From assembly GCA_900319615.1 (NCBI GenBank), contig ONPE01000068.1:1-11792 (forward strand): 11,792 nt of DNA. The letters run 5' to 3'. The translations under genes were made by a program, and so were the position numbers. Of this stretch, positions 1 through 5,937 are shown one piece after another; position 1 is the first letter of the stretch; each line of letters starts with the position of its first letter. Source of the DNA: an uncultured Eubacteriales bacterium (GTDB lineage Bacteria; Bacillota; Clostridia; Oscillospirales; Acutalibacteraceae). The notes beneath the pieces were generated by a model. It worked only from the letters and a program-made list of their open reading frames with translations, did not search any database and had not been told where the DNA came from.

Positions 1-1208
1 GGATGCTCGCCCTTGGAGGCGAGCTTCGCTCTCTGAGCCACGCCGAAGCGGTGCTGCTCGTCGGTGATGGCGCAGCCGAGGCTTTTGAAAACGGTGCTCT
101 CGCTGACGAGCGCATGGGTGCCGATGACGACGTCGCTGTCGCCGCGCTCTATGCGCTCGCGAGCCTTGCGCTTCTCTGCCGCCGTCATGGAGCCTGTGAG
201 CAGCTCGAGGCGTATTCCTGAGCCCTCGAAGAGCTTTGAAAAGGTCTCGAAATGCTGTCTGGCTAAGATCTCGGTAGGAGCCATGAAAGCCGCCTGATAT
301 CCGTTTTTGACGGTATTATAGCATATTGCGGCGCATACGGCGGTCTTGCCGGAGCCCACGTCGCCCTGGATAAGGCGGTTCATGGGAGAAGGCTTATCGC
401 GCATATCAGAGATACAGTCCTGTATAGCTCGCTGCTGAGCGCCGGTCAAAGTGAAAGGAAGCTGAGAAATGAATTCTCCTGTCGCGTCTTCGGGCATACG
501 GATCGCCGTCTGCTCACGGGATCGGCTTTTCATGACGCGCATACCGAGGCTCAGAACAAGAAGCTCCTCGAACACAAGCCTGCGCCGTGCCCTCTCCATC
601 GCCCTCATGTCGGACGGGAAGTGGATGTTGTGCAAAGCGAAGGAAAGATCGCACAGATCATACCGACAGCGGATGTCCTCGGGCAGAGGATCACGGATAT
701 TTTCGGGCAGCATGGACAGAGCCTCTTTAGCCGCCTTGATAAGTATACGATTGGTCAGTCCTGCGGTGAGGTTATATATAGGCGTGATCGTATCGGAGGT
801 CGAGGCGTTCGAGAACTCCGGGGACGTCATCTGATATCCGTAGTTATCATAGGCGACCTTGCCCATGAAGAGATACTCTTCACCGTATCTGAGCATCGAG
901 GATATGTATTTGTTGTTGAAGAAAACGAGATTGATATATCCGGTATCGTCGCGGATGCTGAGCTTAGCCATCGTCCTGCCGCCGGATATGCGGATATTAC
1001 TGACCGGGGTAGCAACCTCGCCGCGCACAACATAGCGCTCGCCGGGCTTGACCTCGGCTATTTCGGTAACATCAGACCAGTTGTCATAATCGCGCGGATA
1101 GTAGGCGACCATATCGCCGACGGTGTTTATACCGAGCTTGCGGAATAAGGAGGCGCGCTTCTCCCCTATGCCGCTGAGCTTTGTGATCGGTATCTCGTAC
1201 AGGGACAT
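1..1208 (-). CDS. recG: ATP-dependent DNA helicase RecG, N-terminal part (3' end runs off the window)
   Basis: RecG is a superfamily 2 helicase that remodels stalled forks and branched DNA, such as Holliday junctions, during repair and recombination. The reverse strand is open for 402 codons from an ATG at 1208 to the window edge. Residues 1-145 fit the wedge (OB-fold) domain that grips the junction. A Q-motif-like segment (LTGAQQRAI) lies near residue 254, Walker A GDVGSGKT at 282-289, motif Ia MAPTEILARQH at 309-319, and the DEQH Walker B box with RFG at 383-389, as is usual for RecG. Family proteins are about 680 residues, so helicase domain 2 lies outside the window. The start is set by a strong CCCTCCTT complement (AAGGAGGG) at 1214-1221, 5 bases from the ATG. 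A consensus promoter stands just upstream, so the gene is probably transcribed separately from fakA. In Bacillus relatives yloV (fakA) also lies just upstream of recG. Confidence 0.96.
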   Translation of the reverse strand, partial: MSLYEIPITKLSGIGEKRASLFRKLGINTVGDMVAYYPRDYDNWSDVTEIAEVKPGERYVVRGEVATPVSNIRISGGRTMAKLSIRDDTGYINLVFFNNKYISSMLRYGEEYLFMGKVAYDNYGYQMTSPEFSNASTSDTITPIYNLTAGLTNRILIKAAKEALSMLPENIRDPLPEDIRCRYDLCDLSFALHNIHFPSDMRAMERARRRLVFEELLVLSLGMRVMKSRSREQTAIRMPEDATGEFISQLPFTLTGAQQRAIQDCISDMRDKPSPMNRLIQGDVGSGKTAVCAAICYNTVKNGYQAAFMAPTEILARQHFETFSKLFEGSGIRLELLTGSMTAAEKRKARERIERGDSDVVIGTHALVSESTVFKSLGCAITDEQHRFGVAQRAKLASKGEH

Positions 1209-1240
1209 ATGCGCCCTCCTTCCGCTATTATCTATATATA

Positions 1241-1269
1241 ATTTTACATCTTTCGAACATATATGTCAA
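1241..1269 (-). promoter_or_regulatory. Vegetative promoter of recG
   Basis: On the minus strand there is a perfect -35 TTGACA (complement of 1264-1269), a 17-bp spacer and a -10 TAAAAT (complement of 1241-1246). Transcription would start near 1234, giving a leader of about 25 bases that contains the AAGGAGGG ribosome binding site. The match to the primary sigma factor consensus is close to ideal and its position fits recG. Confidence 0.85.
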
Positions 1270-1471
1270 TGATTATTTAGCGATTTGCGGCAGTTCGATA
1301 TCTCTCGTTCTATAATGGCACGGAATTAATTACGTACCGCATAACGACATAAGGAACAAACGTAAGATAGGGATAACTAACGACGCGTTCGGTACGTCAC
1401 AAGCGCCGTACCCTACAACTCTCTTTGAAAGATGCTTCTGACCGAAAGCATCCCCTCACCGTAACAATGCG
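1270..1471. other. Gene-free stretch with potential hairpins upstream of recG
   Basis: All frames are interrupted and no start with a ribosome binding site is visible. It holds a 6-bp-stem hairpin GGTACG/CGTACC (1391-1396 with 1407-1412, 10-base loop). A second partner for the same GGTACG is the ACGTACC at 1332-1338, so two exclusive foldings are possible. A separate 7-bp hairpin GATGCTT/AAGCATC sits at 1431-1437 with 1446-1452. A TATAAT occurs at 1311-1316 on the plus strand, but the best -35 (TTGCGG, 1285-1290) is 20 bp away, so promoter activity is doubtful. It may be an untranslated RNA region or plain spacer; nothing here identifies a known RNA family. Confidence 0.4.
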
Positions 1472-1650
1472 GTCGGTCGCTTGATCAAAACGTTGTGATA
1501 AATTTCCGTCCACAGAAGCGTTTCAAAAGCCGCGGTCGGTCGCTTGATCAAAACACTGTGATAAATGACCGTCCACAGAAGCGTTTCATAAGGCACAGTC
1601 GGTCGCTTGATTTAAACGTTGTGATAAATTAACTTCAGAAAACCGCGCAC
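1472..1650. repeat. Tandem 63-bp repeat array, two full copies and one decayed copy
   Basis: Copies start at 1472, 1535 and 1598, exactly 63 bp apart. Copies 1 and 2 differ at about 8 of 63 positions. Copy 3 follows them for about 33 bases and then diverges after ATAAAT. Each begins GTCGGTCGCTTGAT; copies 1 and 2 contain the 8-bp palindrome TTGATCAA (1481-1488, 1544-1551), and in copy 2 CTGTG can pair with CACAG across 13 bases. Because 63 is a multiple of three, one plus-strand frame stays open from 1465 to a TAA in copy 3, and one minus frame is also open. Neither has a good start or ribosome binding site, so coding is unlikely. Function is unknown; it could be a dispersed intergenic element, a protein-binding array or a structured RNA. 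Confidence 0.85.
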
Positions 1651-1655
1651 GTAAC

Positions 1656-1687
1656 AGTATGGTGTACTAAAAGTATGGTGTACTAAA
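1656..1687. repeat. Tandem duplication of a 16-bp unit
   Basis: The unit AGTATGGTGTACTAAA occurs twice back to back (1656-1671 and 1672-1687) with no mismatch. Each unit has an AGTA/TACT inverted end and spells ATG-GTG-TAC-TAA on the plus strand. The second copy merges into the A-run that forms the T-tract of the fakA terminator, so it lies just past the transcript end of fakA. It looks like a replication-slippage or insertion footprint; no function can be assigned. Confidence 0.85.
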
Positions 1688-1717
1688 AAAATAGAGACTG
1701 CCGGGAAGACAGTCTCT
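1685..1717 (-). terminator. Intrinsic terminator of fakA
   Basis: On the minus strand, an 8-bp perfect stem AGAGACTG/CAGTCTCT (1710-1717 with 1693-1700, 9-base loop) is followed by A and seven T residues (complement of 1685-1691). It begins 14 bases after the fakA stop codon. This is a textbook rho-independent terminator and should separate fakA from recG. Confidence 0.92.
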
Positions 1718-1731
1718 TGAAGAGTTTATAA

Positions 1732-3417
1732 TTATTCTACACTGAAAATGTAGTAGTAGATCGGCTGGTCGCCCTTGATATAGGTGATGTCGACCTGGTC
1801 GGCAAACTTGGTCTCCAGCATCTCTACAGCTGCTGCGGCGTCTTCATCGGAAACATCGGCGCCGGAGATAAGAGTGACAAAGCTCATATCCTTGTTGATC
1901 ATGGACTTTGCGAGCTTGTAGAGCGCCTTGTTAGGTGAGGAGGAAGTAACGGTGAGCTTACCGTTGTTGAGACCGATGATCTCGCCCTCCTTGATCCTCT
2001 TCGCGCCGAACTCGGAGTCACGGGCGGCAAAGGTGATCTGACCTGTAGCGACGTTCTTTGCAGCCTGCATCATGTTGTCGACATTGGTGTAGGCGTCACA
2101 GTCGGGATCGAATACCAGCATAGCGGAGAGTCCCTGCGGGATGGTACGCGTCGGGACGATGATGACCTCTCTGTCCTCGACGATAGCCGCGGTCTGCTCG
2201 GCAGCCATGATGATGTTCTTGTTGTTCGGAAGAACAAACACACGCTTGGCAGGGGTAGCGACAACAGCCGCGTAGATATCCTCGGTGGAGGGATTCATGC
2301 TCTGACCGCCGGAAACAACGTTCAGGCAGCCGAGCTCCTTGAAGAGGTTGCACAGGCCGTCGCCTGCCGCAACGGCGACAAAGCCGTATTCCTCGGTGGG
2401 CTCGATGATCTCGGGATAGGGCCTGTCGGTCTTCTCCTTAGCCTTTGCCTTAGCCTTTTCGTTGTCTTCCTTGGCTTTTCTGTGCTGCTCCTTCATGTTC
2501 TCGATCTTTGTGGTGAGGAGCTGGCCGTATTCAAGACCGTGCTGCAGGGCGTTGCCGGGCTGCTCGGTATGTACGTGAACCTTGATGATCTCGTCGTCGG
2601 CTACGAGGACGATGCTGTCGCCGATGGTCTCGAGATAAAGTCTGAGGTCGTTGGGATCCGCTTTGCACTCGGCGTCGCGGCCTACGATGAACTCGGTGCA
2701 GTAGGTGAAGTTGATGACCTGGTCGAACTCGGCGGCTGCGGAACGGAAGAAATCATCGTCGATCTCCTTCTCGTAAGCCTCTTCCTTGAATTCGATGACC
2801 TCGCCGTCACGGAAGACAGAGAGCATACCCTCGAAGATGGTGAGGATACCCTTGCCGCCTGCGTCTACTACGCCTGCCTTCTTGAGGACGGGGAGCATCT
2901 CGGGAGTCTGCTCGAGAGCGTCGAGAGCTGCGTCGCACACGACCTCCCACAGAGCAGCGGGATCTTCCTCGTTCTCGAGAGCCTCGAGACCTGCCTCATA
3001 ACCCATGCGGGCTACGGTGAGGATGGTACCCTCGGTGGGCTTTGTAACGGCGTTGTAGGCTGCCTCTACGCCCATGCCCAGAGCATGGATCAGATCGGCG
3101 CCGGAAGCCTCGGTCTTGCCGTCGAGGCCGTTAGCGATGCCTCTGAACAGCAGAGAGGTGATAACACCGGAGTTACCGCGCGCGCCGCGGAGCATAGCGA
3201 AAGCCGCGGTCTGCGATATCTCGGACACGCCGCCTGCATCCGCACACAGAAGAGCGTCGGCAGCAGCTGTGACGGTCATGGACATATTTGTACCGGTATC
3301 GCCGTCGGGAACCGGGAAAATATTGAGGTCGTTAATGCGGGCCTTGATAGAAGAAATATTGTTGGCGCCGGAAATGATCGCCTGTTTTAGGGTTTCACCG
3401 TTGATCAACGTAAACAC
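1732..3417 (-). CDS. fakA: Fatty acid kinase catalytic subunit FakA (DAK2/YloV family)
   Basis: FakA phosphorylates fatty acids held by a FakB (DegV-family) carrier protein, making acyl-phosphate for membrane lipid synthesis in the cytoplasm. The 561-residue product has the N-terminal DAK2 (DhaL-like) ATP-binding domain with PVPDGDTGTN at residues 35-44, RGARGNSG near 78-84, and VVDAGGKG at 183-190. The middle domain keeps the YCTEFIV and KVHVHTEQPG motifs. A Lys/Glu/Ala-rich linker near residues 312-333 leads to the C-terminal EDD-fold domain. Length and domain order match YloV/FakA. The annotated GTG at 3417 lies only 1-2 bases from the AAAGGA element. A TTG at 3408, giving a protein starting at the conserved ING motif with about 10 bases of spacing, is a credible alternative. 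It has its own promoter and terminator. The yloU (Asp23-like) and sdaA genes that often flank it are absent here, as is any FakB gene. Confidence 0.93.
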   Translation of the reverse strand: MFTLINGETLKQAIISGANNISSIKARINDLNIFPVPDGDTGTNMSMTVTAAADALLCADAGGVSEISQTAAFAMLRGARGNSGVITSLLFRGIANGLDGKTEASGADLIHALGMGVEAAYNAVTKPTEGTILTVARMGYEAGLEALENEEDPAALWEVVCDAALDALEQTPEMLPVLKKAGVVDAGGKGILTIFEGMLSVFRDGEVIEFKEEAYEKEIDDDFFRSAAAEFDQVINFTYCTEFIVGRDAECKADPNDLRLYLETIGDSIVLVADDEIIKVHVHTEQPGNALQHGLEYGQLLTTKIENMKEQHRKAKEDNEKAKAKAKEKTDRPYPEIIEPTEEYGFVAVAAGDGLCNLFKELGCLNVVSGGQSMNPSTEDIYAAVVATPAKRVFVLPNNKNIIMAAEQTAAIVEDREVIIVPTRTIPQGLSAMLVFDPDCDAYTNVDNMMQAAKNVATGQITFAARDSEFGAKRIKEGEIIGLNNGKLTVTSSSPNKALYKLAKSMINKDMSFVTLISGADVSDEDAAAAVEMLETKFADQVDITYIKGDQPIYYYIFSVE

Positions 3418-3458
3418 ATCCTTTAATTGTACAAACTTATTTGTTACAAACTTATAGT

Positions 3459-3487
3459 ATTATACACTAAAACAGCGAAATTAGCAA
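3459..3487 (-). promoter_or_regulatory. Promoter of fakA
   Basis: On the minus strand, -35 TTGCTA (complement of 3482-3487), a 17-bp spacer and a perfect -10 TATAAT (complement of 3459-3464) lie about 45 bases upstream of the fakA start. The leader contains two copies of AAGTTTGTA. An A6/T6 near-hairpin at 3501-3517 lies between the ymdB stop and this promoter and could weakly slow read-through, but I do not call it a terminator. Confidence 0.75.
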
Positions 3488-3496
3488 GCGCTTTGT
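3482..3496. promoter_or_regulatory. cre-like element over the fakA -35 box
   Basis: TAGCAAGCGCTTTGT matches 13 of 15 positions of the catabolite-responsive element pattern WTGNAANCGNWNNCW bound by CcpA in Firmicutes. It contains the 8-bp palindrome AAGCGCTT and overlaps the -35 hexamer, where binding would block initiation. A similar word sits in the same register at the ymdB promoter. This is inference from a short motif. Confidence 0.3.
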
Positions 3497-3523
3497 GTAC
3501 AAAAAAGACTTATTTTTTCCGAA

Positions 3524-4297
3524 TTATCTTAGTTCATATGACTGAGCGGCTGTACATTTGCCGGTTTTGCGGTCGATATCGAAGATAACACAGTTCATCA
3601 TGCACTCGCCCTTGGCATAGTCGAAGCGCTCGGGCAGCATGGTTGTAAAGCGTCTTAGGATGATCTCCTTATCCACACCGATACAGCTGTCGTATACGCC
3701 GGTCATGCCGACGTCGGTGATATATCCCGTACCGCCGTCAAGCACCTGCGCGTCGGCTGTCATCACGTGAGTGTGGGTGCCGAATACTGCAGATACCCTG
3801 CCGTCGAGGAAAAAGCCCATCGCCCGCTTCTCGGAGGTAGCCTCGGCATGGAAGTCGACGATGATGATATTCGCGTCAATTTCTTTCAGAATTCGTTCGG
3901 CTGCCGAGAAGGGGTTATCGAGGTTCGCGTCCATATACTGCTGCCCCATCAGGTTGACGACCGCTACGGTGGCAAAGCCCATGTCTACGGTGCAGAAGCC
4001 CTTGCCGGGGGTCTGAGCAGACGGATAATTCGCCGGACGGATGATGAAGGGATTCTCGTCGAGGAACGGGAAGACTTCCTTACGGCGGAAGCTGTGGTTG
4101 CCGAGGGTAATCACATCGGCGCCCGAGGTGAAGATATGCTCCGCTGAGCGCACGGTGATACCGTTGCCGTCGGCGGAGTTCTCGCCGTTGCAGATGACGA
4201 GGTCGATCTTCTGCTGACGCTTGAACGACGACAGATGCGAGCGGAGGAATTCGCACCCCGCTGTGCCGACCACATCGCCGATACACATAATTCTCAT
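3524..4297 (-). CDS. ymdB: YmdB-family metallophosphoesterase
   Basis: YmdB is a calcineurin-like, two-metal phosphodiesterase. In Bacillus subtilis it hydrolyses 2',3'-cyclic nucleotides and influences the choice between motility, biofilm and sporulation. The 257-residue protein is full length. Metal-site residues fall at the positions expected for the family: D8 (CIGDVVG), E39-N40 (NGENSADGNGI), N67-H68 (LGNHSF), H150 (VDFHAEATSEK), H175 and H177 (GTHTHVMTAD). The usual GNHTW box is GNHSF here, a mild change. It has no signal peptide or membrane segment, so it is cytoplasmic. The ATG at 4297 gives the family-typical MRI..GDVVG start, with only a weak GAAAGATG ribosome binding site. A strong promoter lies upstream, so it is transcribed apart from yqfCD. 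It often neighbours rny (RNase Y) in other Firmicutes, but not here. Confidence 0.95.
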   Translation of the reverse strand: MRIMCIGDVVGTAGCEFLRSHLSSFKRQQKIDLVICNGENSADGNGITVRSAEHIFTSGADVITLGNHSFRRKEVFPFLDENPFIIRPANYPSAQTPGKGFCTVDMGFATVAVVNLMGQQYMDANLDNPFSAAERILKEIDANIIIVDFHAEATSEKRAMGFFLDGRVSAVFGTHTHVMTADAQVLDGGTGYITDVGMTGVYDSCIGVDKEIILRRFTTMLPERFDYAKGECMMNCVIFDIDRKTGKCTAAQSYELR

Positions 4298-4328
4298 AAA
4301 ATCATCTTTCTATGTTTGGGATAGGGTA

Positions 4329-4357
4329 AGTATAACACAGATCGGGAGCTATATCAA
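4329..4357 (-). promoter_or_regulatory. Promoter of ymdB
   Basis: On the minus strand, -35 TTGATA (complement of 4352-4357), a 17-bp spacer and -10 TATACT (complement of 4329-4334) lie about 32 bases upstream of the ymdB start. This is close to the primary sigma factor consensus and is placed in the 97-base gap between yqfD and ymdB. No intrinsic terminator for yqfD is visible in that gap. Confidence 0.8.
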
Positions 4358-4367
4358 GCGTTTGCAA
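4353..4367. promoter_or_regulatory. cre-like element over the ymdB -35 box
   Basis: Read on the minus strand, TTGCAAACGCTTGAT matches 14 of 15 positions of WTGNAANCGNWNNCW, the CcpA-binding consensus. It includes most of the perfect 10-bp palindrome GTTTGCAAAC (4360-4369) and overlaps the -35 hexamer. If real it would repress ymdB by steric block. Whether this organism uses CcpA on such sites cannot be told from the window. Confidence 0.35.
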
Positions 4368-4394
4368 ACAACAGATCATCCGAGCGTAATTATA

Positions 4395-5618
4395 TCAGCG
4401 TTCATCCTCAGTCGGGGCAGTATGCTTTGTCAGGTCGGTGTTTTCATCAGTACCAATAGGCTCGGTGCAGGCGATATCCTCGACGCAGGTATAGGTGACC
4501 CTGAGCGTATACACTCCGTCGGTATCCAAAAGCTCAAAGTCGCGCGACTCTACCGTGCAATCGCTTAATGTAAACGCCTCGTATAATTCCGACTGTTTTG
4601 ACAATAATTCTTTTACAGAACTTTCATCCAACGCTGTCTCCCGCAACTCCAGCGCCGTTACCCTTTCAACGACTACCCCTACCGGCAGCCTGACGTCCAA
4701 GGGCGACGGAGCGAAGAACTGCTGATCGCTCAGCGCATAAGGCGACTTCACCGACGCAAAATAAAAAGGCAAGCGAAGTCCGAAAATCTCTGCAGACCGC
4801 CTCTCCCCGACCTCGCCCGTGGGCATCAGCTCGGTCATCTTATCGGGTGTCGAGAACTCCGCTGTACGCTTAGTCCGCGCAAGCACCCTCGCCGAGGCGT
4901 GCACCAGCCTCGCGCTGCCGTCGGAACCGGTGATGACCCCGCCGACGAGAAGCTGACCCTTCACTACGCCGGAGCCGGCGATGACCTCTGCTGAGCCCTC
5001 TTCGGCTTCTATACCGAGTATCACGCCGTCGCGAGACGCCTTGACGTTGCAGGGAGTCGTGATGTCGTTCACCTTCGGCGGCTCAGCCTTCTCCTTGATC
5101 TCAACAGAAGCGTACGAGCCCTCGATGTTCACCGCCATCCAGCCGATATCCGGGTCGTCTATCATCACCTCGTCGGCTAATCTTTTCGCGTCGAGAGCCG
5201 GCTTGAACGCCCCGACGTACAGCCCGTTATCCTTGAGCAGGGTATTGATGTGGGTGAGGCTGAGCTTATCATTGCCGGAGATATCCACGCTCCAGATGAA
5301 CATCGACGTCACGAACACCGTGATGATGAACGCACAGGCTCCGAACACCAGACCGACACGATCTCGGCTGCTGTATGCAAGCGACGGTAAGCCGCGCTTA
5401 TCCTTTACACGCAGGCGCACCCCGGCTTTTCTTGCAAGGGAGCGTATCCGGCGATAATCCGACCGGTACATACAGGCGGAGAAGCCCTCGCCGACCCTCT
5501 CGACCTCCCACAGCCTCACGCCGTGATGAGCGGTGATGTTCAAAAACCTCTCGGGATATCTGCCGCATACATCAAAGCGAACATATCCGCGGACAAACCG
5601 CAACATCTCAAGTAACAT
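4395..5618 (-). CDS. yqfD: Sporulation protein YqfD
   Basis: YqfD is a conserved membrane-anchored sporulation protein of endospore formers, made in the mother cell in Bacillus; its molecular activity is not established. The 407-residue product matches the family layout. It has an N-terminal cytoplasmic region with GYVRFDVCGRYPERFLN near residues 11-27, and one hydrophobic segment at about 92-112 (GLVFGACAFIITVFVTSMFIW). A large outer region follows, with a POTRA-like start (SGNDKLSLTHINTLLKDNG), a GSGVVKGQLLVGGV segment and mixed beta-rich sequence. The C-terminal tail is acidic and low in complexity. The ATG at 5618 is preceded by an AGGTGAG ribosome binding site (complement of 5621-5627) that overlaps the yqfC stop codon. 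The 8-base gap to yqfC indicates co-transcription and probably translational coupling. Confidence 0.9.
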   Translation of the reverse strand: MLLEMLRFVRGYVRFDVCGRYPERFLNITAHHGVRLWEVERVGEGFSACMYRSDYRRIRSLARKAGVRLRVKDKRGLPSLAYSSRDRVGLVFGACAFIITVFVTSMFIWSVDISGNDKLSLTHINTLLKDNGLYVGAFKPALDAKRLADEVMIDDPDIGWMAVNIEGSYASVEIKEKAEPPKVNDITTPCNVKASRDGVILGIEAEEGSAEVIAGSGVVKGQLLVGGVITGSDGSARLVHASARVLARTKRTAEFSTPDKMTELMPTGEVGERRSAEIFGLRLPFYFASVKSPYALSDQQFFAPSPLDVRLPVGVVVERVTALELRETALDESSVKELLSKQSELYEAFTLSDCTVESRDFELLDTDGVYTLRVTYTCVEDIACTEPIGTDENTDLTKHTAPTEDER

Positions 5619-5626
5619 AGCTCACC

Positions 5627-5884
5627 TCACACCGTAAAATCTATCCGCGTGACAAAGCCGTCGATTATAAGCGCCGACTCGGATATACAGCGCAGATCGA
5701 GCCCCCTGCCGAACACGGAGAGTATCATATCCGATGTATTGACGCGGACTGTCTCGGGAGAATACTCCAGCACTCCCCTGCTGCCCTCTATAAGCACCTC
5801 GCGATTGCCGCTGAGCTCAATACACGGCGCGCCGAGGGCAGGCAGGAAAGCCGGTCTCTTCTTATCTTTTTTATCCTGTTTCAC
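5627..5884 (-). CDS. yqfC: Sporulation protein YqfC (YabP/YqfC family)
   Basis: This small protein of the YabP/YqfC family is found only in endospore formers and is almost always encoded directly before yqfD. The 85-residue product has a Lys-rich N terminus, then ALGAPCIELSGNREVLIEG, which matches the family's conserved start of the fold. It continues with VLEYSPETVRVNT, ILSVFGRGLDL and a C-terminal ALIIDGFVTRIDF strand. The start is a GTG at 5884, 4 bases after a GGGTGA ribosome binding site (complement of 5889-5894). It probably shares a transcript with yqfD. The role in spore formation is known from family membership only. Confidence 0.9.
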   Translation of the reverse strand: MKQDKKDKKRPAFLPALGAPCIELSGNREVLIEGSRGVLEYSPETVRVNTSDMILSVFGRGLDLRCISESALIIDGFVTRIDFTV

Positions 5885-5937
5885 ATTATCACCCGATTAT
5901 GTTTATGTGAACAGCCGCATATATATTATCCGGTGAT
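5885..5937. promoter_or_regulatory. Divergent intergenic region between yqfC and ylbJ
   Basis: Only 53 bases separate the two divergent sporulation genes, so their promoters must overlap. Both starts use a GGTGAT-type ribosome binding site, so the region ends in near-mirror sequences (ATCACC at 5888-5893, GGTGAT at 5932-5937). CATA-containing words (CATATATA at 5918-5925; CATAAACA on the minus strand) recall the -10 of the mother-cell factor sigma E. They fit imperfectly and would leave very short leaders. No primary sigma promoter is visible. Confidence 0.35.

Noticed and set aside
1285..1316. Plus-strand promoter TTGCGG/TATAAT.
   Set aside because: The spacer is 20 bp and the -35 is weak; no gene follows on that strand.
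1491..1520. DnaA-box-like words (TGTGATAAAT and TCCACAG) in the 63-bp repeats, suggesting an origin or DnaA-binding iterons.
   Set aside because: Neither word matches the TTATCCACA box; TTATCACA lacks one base and the other is only a half match. There is no dnaA or dnaN gene and no AT-rich unwinding region beside it.
1465..1630. Open plus-strand frame through the 63-bp repeats encoding 21-residue repeats.
   Set aside because: It opens right after a TAA, has no ATG and no ribosome binding site, and the opposite strand is equally open through two copies. Openness follows from a unit length divisible by three.
1472..1650. CRISPR-like array.
   Set aside because: The whole 63-bp unit is repeated, with no unique spacers, only three units and no cas genes.
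2482..3390. Long plus-strand open frame of 302 codons opposite fakA.
   Set aside because: It is antisense to a clearly conserved kinase, has no family resemblance, and is a codon-bias shadow.
3501..3517. A6/T6 hairpin as a terminator for ymdB.
   Set aside because: An A-T only stem of six pairs is not a stable terminator hairpin.
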